From Anas platyrhynchos (Eukaryota > Chordata > Aves > Anseriformes > Anatidae): a stretch of 64,000 bases of DNA. The stretch lies in assembly GCF_047663525.1 (NCBI RefSeq), contig NC_092617.1, forward strand, positions 5,274,501 through 5,338,500, written 5' to 3'. This document shows positions 57,246 through 64,000 of the stretch, piece by piece; within the stretch, counting starts at the first letter, position 1; every line of letters starts with the position of its first letter. The position numbers and the translations under genes were made by a program. Below the pieces are notes generated by a model. The model saw only the letters and a program-made list of their open reading frames with translations, ran no database searches and was not told the DNA's origin.

Positions 57246-57320
57246 GAGGGGGAGTGAGAGAGCGGTTGTGGGGTTTAGCTGCCCAGTACGGTAAAACCAC
57301 CACAAAAAAAAAAAAAAAAG
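57245..57320 (+). repeat. LTR-end-like patch with A run inside integrase
   Basis: 57245-57300 (GGAGGGGGAGTGAGAGAGCG... to ACCACCAC) resembles the end of the solo LTR at 47457-47530 read on its minus strand. A run of 16 A follows. It sits where about 20 integrase codons should be. Confidence 0.5.
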
Positions 57321-57329
57321 AGGGAAAAA

Positions 57330-57605
57330 ATGGAAACACCACAAAACAGAATAGCAAAAGTGCTATATGTGATGAATCACCTAACCATGCTTTTCTCACA
57401 CGAAGAGGTATCCTTGATAGTAAAGCATTTTGGGGCACAAAAAACAGGCCTCACCTCATTATATGAAGAAAGACCATTAGTCGAAAAACGTAATCTCAAT
57501 ACTGGGGCGTGGGAGGGACCATACTCTTTTAATAACTTGGGGCCGAGGGTATGCTTGTGTTTCCACAGAAGGAGGACCAAAATGGATTCCAGCGCGAGCA
57601 GTATG
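57330..57605 (+). pseudogene. Integrase C-terminal part of the class II ERV
   Basis: ETPQNRIAKVLYVMNHL, IVKHFGAQKTG and GAWEGPYSF match the integrase C-terminal region. A one-base shift near 57540 moves the rest (GYACVSTEGGPKWIPAR) to another frame, overlapping the start of env. Confidence 0.8.
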
Positions 57606-58839
57606 ACCCTTGTTGGAACCATCATCCTCTTCAGACTCTGTGGCCTTGGAAGATCCTGGGTCTCCATCCAGCCTCGACAAAACATCTGGGTCACCCTCGC
57701 CAACATGACAGGGCAAGAGCATATCTGCCTGTCCATGGTGACTGCATATAACCCATTTACGACGCGCTTAGTTGGCATACCACTAAGAGAGGAGCATCTG
57801 AGTGACATCAACAACACCAGCCTTCTCATCCACAGTTGGAACAGCTCCAGTCCAGGGAACATCAGCAAGAAAACGATGAATAATTGGGATGGCTGGGCAC
57901 CATACCTTCCTCAAACAACACTAGAACTACAAGAACTCGATATTCTAGGTTGTGTTAATGCACCAGCCTGTATAAGGTTTAACTATATTGGTAGTAACCT
58001 CACAGCAATTGATGTCACACTTGGACTAGGAATATACCGCAATGAATCAATGTGGTGCAACTACACTTCTCTTAATGTGTCTAGATCCTCAAATGTCCTG
58101 CTAGCACTGCCACCCGGAGTGTTTCTCATCTGTGGTGAAAGAGCATGGCAGGGTATTCCATCACATATCAAAGGGGGACCATGTATCTTTGGTCAGTTAA
58201 CCTTATTTAACACCTAATACATTAATGATACTAAATATTACAAAGCACCACAGGCACGCTAAACAATTTGTTCAGCATTATCAGGAGAATTGCAAAGACA
58301 ATCTAAGTTTCTGGCAAGCTGATAAAGTCATCACTGCTTCGTTTTTCGCACTAGGTGTTGCTGCTGCTCAAGCGCTAACAACGCTTAACAAATTAGGATG
58401 CTGGCTTGCTAAGCAAACCAATGCAACCTCTGTGGCATTGAGTGCGTTATTAACTGACACTGACTCTGTTAGACGTGCAACTCTGCAGAACAGGGCCGCA
58501 ATAGGTTTCCTATTGTTAGCACAAAGTCATGGGTGCGACGAATTTGAAGGCATGTATTGTATGAACTTAAGCGATAATTCTCAGTCGATTCACCAACAAT
58601 TATCCAAACTCAAAGAGCTCACAGACAAGTTAATAACTAGCACATGGGGGCTGGAATCATGGTTGTAAAGCCTGGGAATAGGGGGATAGTTGAGAAAACT
58701 TGTAAGAGGAGCGCTTGTAGTGCTGATTATGGTAATTGTGATTCTGTTAGTTGTACCATGCCTATTTCAATGCTTACAAAAAATGTTTTTATGCTCAGTG
58801 CAATTGGCTTGGCTGATAAAAACAAAAAAGGGGGAATTA
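57582..58839 (+). pseudogene. env: env of the class II ERV (alpharetrovirus-like)
   Basis: An ATG at 57582 overlaps the integrase end. The surface subunit has a hydrophobic leader (TLVGTIILFRLCG) and several N-glycosylation sites. PPGVFLICGERAWQGIP (about 58110-58160) is typical of avian leukosis-type surface proteins. The frame stops at 58215-58217 and shifts. The transmembrane subunit (58225-58668) has a fusion-peptide-like Ala/Val stretch, a heptad region and the LQNRAAIGFLLLAQ segment. The usual CX6CC reads C-x6-YC. Stops at 58666-58668 and 58687-58689 precede a membrane anchor (GALVVLIMVIVILLVV). The tail runs through the polypurine tract into the LTR. Membrane fusion is the family role; this copy is broken. 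Confidence 0.88.
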
Positions 58840-59184
58840 TGGGAGCTCAGTTTGGAAGCCTGTAGAATCTGCTAGACACAGAAATAAAGTAGCTAGTAGA
58901 AAAATGCAAGATAAGGTACAAGACAAGTAGCACAAGGTCGAAGAAGAAGTAACAATTGAGGAGTTGAGAAAACAACCAGCACGAGCGATCTGCATGACAA
59001 CAAATCAACAAGCAGAATAAGAGCGTGATAGTCGCATAAACACAAGTATAGCCACCAATGAGCAAGCTTGCCTGGTAGCATACCCGGCACATGCAAAGAT
59101 GCTCAGGGTATAAATGCAAGAATGTATACTCGATAAACGCTTCAGTTGCATATCAGCATTGAGTCGTGTGATCAATTCCCTTCA
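58840..59184 (+). repeat. 3' LTR of the class II ERV
   Basis: 345 bp, same ends as the 5' LTR, preceded by the polypurine tract AAAAAAGGGGGAA (58825-58836). Confidence 0.92.
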
Positions 59185-59592
59185 GCAGAGCCCAGTGGGC
59201 AGTGAGGGGCAGCCTGAGGGCCACCGGGGCTGCTCCTCCATTTGGCAGCTGGGCTTTTGGTCCTGAGCACCTCCTGTGTGCTGGGGCTTCCCCCCCAGCT
59301 CCAGAGGAGATAGGAAGAGACAGCAGATGAGACCAATGAACTTCTCATGACTTTTTGTTGTCTGCACCTAAAGAGGAAAACTTGTTCTAAAGGTACAGGA
59401 AACTAGTTGGTCAAAATGCATGAAATATTTACAGGCAGGAGCCTAAGGAAAACATTATACATGTATAAATATAAAGCACAAGTTTCAGAAAACTATGAAG
59501 CAAAAAAAAAAATACAAAAAAAAAAAAAAAAGCTTTTCCAAATATTTTCTGAGATATTATGAGAGGATAGTAATGATGGGCTGATGGAACTA
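59185..59592. other. OR gene 3' flank
   Basis: No gene recognised. It has an A-rich stretch at 59503-59531 and is not clearly homologous to the flank of the other OR gene. Confidence 0.5.
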
Positions 59593-60528
59593 TTATTGTT
59601 TATAAAGTAGCAGGTATCCAAAGAGTTTCCTCGCTACATTCCTTAGTTCCTGGTTCCTCATGCTGTAGATGAGGGGGTTCAGTGTTGGAGGAATCACCGA
59701 ATACAGAAATGACATCACCAGGTCCGAAGATGGGAAGGAAATGTAGGAGGGCTTCAGGTAGGCAAACATGGCAGTGCTGGAAAACATGGAGACAATGGCC
59801 AGGTGAGGGAGGCACGTGGAAAAGGCTTTGTGCTGGCCCTGAGAAGAGGGCATCCTCAGCACAGCCCTCAAGATCTGCACATAGGATAACACAATGAAAA
59901 CAAAGCAACCAAAGCCCAAAGAAAAGCTAAACACAAGTGCCCCGACTTCCCTGAGGTAGGCATCTGAGCAGGAGAGCTTGAGGATCTGGGGGATTTCACA
60001 GAAGAACTGCTCCACATCATTGCCGTGGCAGAATGGCAGGGAAAATGTAGTGGCCGTGTGCAGAACAGCATTGAGAAAGCCACTGCCCCAGGCAGCTGCT
60101 GCCATCTGGGCACAAGCTCTGCTGCCCACGAGGCTCCCGTAGTGCAGGGGCTTGCAGATGGCCATGTAGCGGTCATAGGCCATGATGGTGAGAAGGAAAT
60201 ACTCTGATGACATCAACAAGACAAAGAGAAAGACCTGTGCCGCACACCCTTGGTAGGAGATGGTCCTGGTGTCCCAGAGGGCATTGGCCATGGCTTTGGG
60301 CAGAGTGGTGGAGATGCAGCCCAGGTCGAGGAGGGCGAGGTTGAGGAGGAAGAAGTACATGGGGGTGTGCAGTCGGTGGTAGCAGGCTACGGCAGTGAGG
60401 ATGAGGCCGTTGCCCAGGAGGGCAGCCAGGTAGATGCCCAGGCAGAGCGTGAAGTGCAGGAGCTGCAGCTCGCGTGTGTCTGCGAATGCCAGCAGGAGGA
60501 ACTCAGTGACTGAACTGATGTTGGGCAT
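59593..60528 (-). CDS. Olfactory receptor, OR14-like (second copy)
   Basis: A complete intronless frame of 311 residues on the minus strand, closely related to the OR at 43652-44611; both share FLLLAFADTRELQLLHF, LHTPMYFFLLNLALLD, KAFSTCLPHLA and NPxIYSMRN. It has NIS glycosylation at 3-5, the TM1 GN, the cysteine pair, MAYDRYMAIC (Met for the usual Val) with KPLHY, and the TM7 motif. Differences concentrate in TM3, TM5 and TM6, the usual ligand-contacting segments in ORs. An acceptor-like tttttactcatttcacag lies 16 bases before the ATG on the minus strand. It is convergent with the first OR, as expected for an inverted duplication. Confidence 0.96.
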   Translation of the reverse strand: MPNISSVTEFLLLAFADTRELQLLHFTLCLGIYLAALLGNGLILTAVACYHRLHTPMYFFLLNLALLDLGCISTTLPKAMANALWDTRTISYQGCAAQVFLFVLLMSSEYFLLTIMAYDRYMAICKPLHYGSLVGSRACAQMAAAAWGSGFLNAVLHTATTFSLPFCHGNDVEQFFCEIPQILKLSCSDAYLREVGALVFSFSLGFGCFVFIVLSYVQILRAVLRMPSSQGQHKAFSTCLPHLAIVSMFSSTAMFAYLKPSYISFPSSDLVMSFLYSVIPPTLNPLIYSMRNQELRNVARKLFGYLLLYKQ

Positions 60529-60559
60529 TTTCTGACATAGAACCTGTGAAATGAGTAAA

Positions 60560-62555
60560 AAATATACATGTATAGACTGTTATGAGTAATGTTTCTGACA
60601 AAAATTCCCAGTGAAAGCCTTACATTCCCTGTTTCCAAGAGGATCTTTGTCTATCTCCCTGTCTGGAGCCCTCATTTGTGCCTGCTGAGTGTCCTGTACA
60701 CAGCAGCCACCTCTGCCCATCAGCCCCCAAGCTGGACACCTCTGCTCCACTGTAGTGGTAAATCTTGTTGCTTTTGGCAGAAACCTTAGCCAGAGTTCAT
60801 ATTGAGGAGGGCTCCTCTGTCCATCCCGTGGGGCCCAGCTGCTGGCTTCTTGCAACACTCAGCTGGGGGATGGATGTATTCAGAGTTTGTGCTAAAAAAA
60901 CACATCCCCCTGCCTGCAGGTCCTAAAGAACAGCACAGAAAAGACCTGGTGCAGTGTGTAAGCAGAGAGAATAGAAGGGATATTCTCACGTTCATCACTA
61001 ACCTGTTTGTGTCTCAGTTCAATGCAATAGGAAGTTCAGTCACCAGTGCAAATCCAACTACCCCATTAACACAGAGCCTGCGCCACAATCAGAGCAGGAA
61101 GAGTCAGGCAGAGAGTGCAGAAAGTGCCTTCCCTTTGCAGGCAGCCCCTGCCCTGCCCTTCCCCTGTCCAAGCACCTGGGCTCCCTGGGCAGGCTGAGTG
61201 TTGAGCCTGGTAAGCAGCAGAGGCCCTGCCCTGGCACACAGACCCTGGGGCACAGCAGGGACCCTGCTCTGCACCACAGCCCTGGGCAGCCCTGCCTGCA
61301 CCAACAGCTTTTCCTTCCTCCAGGAACTGCAGCTGCATTGCCCTCCAGCCAGAGACTACCGGGTTCAGGGCTGGGAAGTGTTCTCCCCCAGTGAGCTCTG
61401 TGCATCCTGCCACTTCTGCCTGCCTTTAAGCACTCTGTCTCTGAACGCACTGCCCCCAGCCCTGCTGCACTGTGCAGAGGAGCTGCTCCTGGGCACAGCT
61501 GGCTCTCTGCACCACGGCCCTCTTGCCACGGGCTCACTCTGTCCCACGAGCCTGGCCCAGCTCAGCAGCACAGCACCAGCCCAAGGCACTGCGATCACCC
61601 CTCTGGGGGCTTGGCTGATGAGCCCACAAACCTCAGGCACTCAGAGACAATTGAAGACATCTCTCCAGAAGTGCAAGTCAGAGGCAAGTTTCCTGCAGTG
61701 TCCCCCTGAGGGCCAGCACTCACACAGCCTCCCTTGGAGCTCGTTAAAGCAGAACCCTGGAGGCAGTGTGGACAAGGAAACAAAGGCAATGTGAAGGTGA
61801 CACTGATGTGGAGGAAACCTGGATGTGTGTCACCAATCACAAGGGCCAGGACTTGACTCCCAACTCAAGGAAGGGAGATCTCTCTCTTCAAAGGTTGCTC
61901 AGGGCTCTTTGTGGGGCAGTAGGAGATGGGGATGTGCATGGCCAAGTGTAGAAGAATGGTACGAACCCCTGCCTGTTTCATGGGTGGGTGAGGAGTTAAT
62001 TAGGCTCCGTTGGTTTAGTGATTCACAGTCTCCTTATAAGGCTCAGTGGCAGTGACAACAGCCATAGCCATGAAAACAAATATCTTATAAGGTAGCTCTG
62101 CAGGAAGCTGGCCTGGTTCCTGGTGAGCTGGCACCACTGCTCATATGGCATCCCTCATGGTGCCCAGGCCCTCCTCCTTCTGGCCACTGCTCACTCAGCA
62201 GGGTCCCAGTCTCCCCCATGTGTGAGGTTCCTCTTTCTCTGGTGCAGGAGTAAACTCTTCTCCTTGTAAATGTCAAGAGGTTTTTCTAGGCAAAATCCTG
62301 CAGTTTCTTGAGGTTCGCCCACACTGATGCTCCATTCTCTAAGCTGTTCATGTCTGCAGGAAGACGATTCATCTTTTGTGTGATTGTGCTCTCTCTGGCA
62401 AGATAGCAGCATCAGGACTTGCCAGAATGTTTGGATAACACAGGAGTAAACAGTTGAATGGAACTGCAGCAGAGTCATTGAAGGGTAGGGGATGGTAGGC
62501 TGCCAGGTTCCACCTCTTCTGTGCTTCCTTCTCATGCAAGCTGTCAGTTTGTCTG
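60560..62555. other. Upstream region of the second OR gene
   Basis: Duplicate of 41526-43620. Frames conserved in both arms (for example 61365-61640 minus and the matching 42630-42887 plus) change reading with indels, so coding is unlikely. Confidence 0.5.
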
Positions 62556-62559
62556 GAGC

Positions 62560-62790
62560 TGTGTCCTAAATGTTATGGGGCTGTGCAGCTCAAAATTAGA
62601 AGGACCAAAGCCCAGCTGGAGCTCCATCTGTATATTAATATCAAAAAAAATAAAAACTGCTTACATAAATACTTTAAATAAAGGAGGATTAAGGAGAGTC
62701 ATCATCATTTATTGGATGTGGGGGAAATCTGGTGATGATCTAGAGATAAGGTAAAGGCTGAGGTACTTAATTTTGTCTTTGTCCTAGTCT
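62560..62790 (+). mobile_element. CR1 ORF2 fragment (old, duplicate)
   Basis: Degraded CR1 sequence (KIRRTKAQLELH, RRIKES, LLDVGG), paralogous to 41283-41525. Confidence 0.75.
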
Positions 62791-62814
62791 GTAGCAGGAA
62801 GACCAGCTCTTCCC

Positions 62815-63960
62815 CTGGACATTTCTTCCTCCTCATGGCCAGTGCCAACCTTCCAAGGTTCTCTTTGTGCATTTTTTTCTCTCCTGCTCTTTCCTACTAC
62901 CAAAGAACGCTCCATCAGGGTGGAAACCACTTTTAAAGTAGGCATCCCAACCCATCAGGCTCCTTGAGGCCTCTCAGCCAACCACACACAAGTCACCTCA
63001 GCAGCAGCTTCCAAACCTTGTGCCTGCTGCTGCCCACTCATGGACTCAAGCAGAAGGGACAGGACAACCCATATGGGGCCTTCTTTCTGCCTGGGTCCTC
63101 CTGGCTCTGGAGGCAGAGGGGATCCCCCAGTCAGCATGCCAAGCAGGTGCCTTCTGCTGGCCTAGCAGGGCCACTGCCAGATGTCAGCCCAAAAGTCCAC
63201 ATCCCAGGTCTATGTCAAGGCTGACCTGCCACCTCCAGACACAAGTGACCTCCCAGTCCCTTTCTGTGACACGTTCCTGCTGCTGTCCTATCAAGTGCAG
63301 ATGCAGAAGTGACCTCACAGTCCCTGCCACAGTCACATTCCTCCTGCTGGGGCAAGCTTTGCGATTTACGATTTTGTTAAGGTCTGCCTAGAATTCCAGG
63401 GTTAAAGAGAGCCTTTTAATGCTAGTGTTAAGGTCAGGGATCAGGGTGAGCAATAGAGAAACGTTAAGAGAAAGAGGCTATTGGCTGAGTTTTGACTTCA
63501 AGGGAATCTTTGAGTTCAGACATTGGAGTAGTGGATTCCCGTCAGGGTGTGGAGCAGCATTTAGATTTGTGACTTAAGGTTACTGATTGAAAGTGGGGAA
63601 GGGCTGCATGTGATTGTTTTAGGTCATGGTTACAGCAGCATCAGCATAACCTGAACCAACTTACCTCTACAAAATCCTTAATTTCTGCTGGCCAAGCCCC
63701 TATTCCCTCCCCCAGATCTCACATCTCTCCCGTCCAGCCTTCTCCTGACCTCCCCATATCAGACATCTCATTGGGATCAGCTTTCTGATGGCTTTCATGG
63801 TCTCAGATTATCCATCACACCTCTGTTGGCTGCTCTATTTCAGAGAAAAGCACTACTTAATATACGATGGTAAAGGATAAAAAAGTCCATCAGAGCACCC
63901 TGCACCATGTGCCCAGCAAATCAGCACCATCACAAAAATGCAGTTCCTGCCTACAAGTTT
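62815..63960 (+). repeat. OR-cluster repeat copy without the solo LTR
   Basis: Matches 47100-47456 joined directly to 48507-49560, thus showing the unoccupied LTR site near 63096. No gene recognised in it. Confidence 0.78.
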
Positions 63961-64000
63961 TCTTCCCAGAATGGCTCCTATGGCTCCAGGGTAACTTTTC

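Larger units (their letters stand above)
52458..59184 (+). mobile_element. Class II (alpha/beta-like) ERV with two 345-bp LTRs
   Basis: The provirus runs LTR, tRNA-Trp primer site, leader with splice donor (CAG|GTGAGC at 52931-52939), gag, dUTPase-protease, RT-RNase H-integrase, env, polypurine tract, LTR. Gag-pol resembles betaretrovirus-like class II elements, while env and the primer resemble alpharetroviruses. The two LTRs have equal length and differ at 12 positions by eye (about 3.5%). All genes carry lesions. Flanks (cccta, gcaga) do not form a target-site duplication. Confidence 0.92.
59593..63010 (-). repeat. Right arm of the inverted OR-gene duplication
   Basis: Reverse complement of 41025-44611, carrying OR gene, upstream region and CR1 fragment in the same order. 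Beyond 63010 the repeat continues and matches 48507-49560. Confidence 0.85.

Overview
This is vertebrate nuclear DNA, almost certainly from a bird. Three things show it: CR1 LINEs with the octamer-repeat 3' tail, two intact class-A olfactory receptor genes of the expanded avian OR14-like type, and several avian-type endogenous retroviruses (ERVs). Host genes have GT-AG introns. I see no bacterial feature, tRNA, rRNA or CRISPR array.

Layout. 1-7.7 kb is a graveyard of nested, decayed ERVs. It holds a minus-strand LTR with a tRNA-Arg-like primer site, a plus-strand LTR with a tRNA-Pro-like site and class I (gamma-like) gag/pol/env remains, and a minus-strand LTR with a tRNA-His site. 9.96-13.99 kb is a nearly complete CR1 LINE with ORF1 and an ORF2 broken by one stop. 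18.35-29.12 kb is a complete seven-coding-exon phospholipid scramblase gene on the minus strand, best matched to PLSCR5, reconstructed exon by exon with consistent phases (263 residues). 29-32.4 kb is its upstream flank, with a 500-bp A+T microsatellite. 32.4-33.7 kb is a second CR1, truncated on both sides.

33.75-41.02 kb is a minus-strand ERVL-type provirus with two LTRs, a tRNA-Lys1,2 primer site and gag-pro-pol in a single frame, and no env. Its flanks do not match: CR1 on one side, olfactory-cluster repeat on the other. From 41 kb to the end is an olfactory receptor cluster. Two intact OR genes at 43.65-44.61 (+) and 59.59-60.53 (-) sit in inverted duplicated units about 3.5 kb long. A further partial copy of the flanking repeat lies at 47.1-49.6 kb and carries a solo LTR.

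Between the OR genes lies an ERVL remnant (50.9-52.45 kb) into which a 6.7-kb plus-strand class II ERV (52.46-59.18 kb) is joined. That element has a tRNA-Trp primer site, gag with a zinc knuckle, dUTPase, protease, RT/RNase H/integrase and an alpharetrovirus-like env.

The most interesting observations are these. A UAG at the gag/pro boundary is kept in three separate ERVL copies. Two ERVs with different primer sites share an identical 19-nt leader hairpin. Two proviruses lack target-site duplications, which suggests ERV-mediated rearrangement (or misassembly) joining the PLSCR5 side to the OR cluster. All viral copies seen carry disabling lesions.
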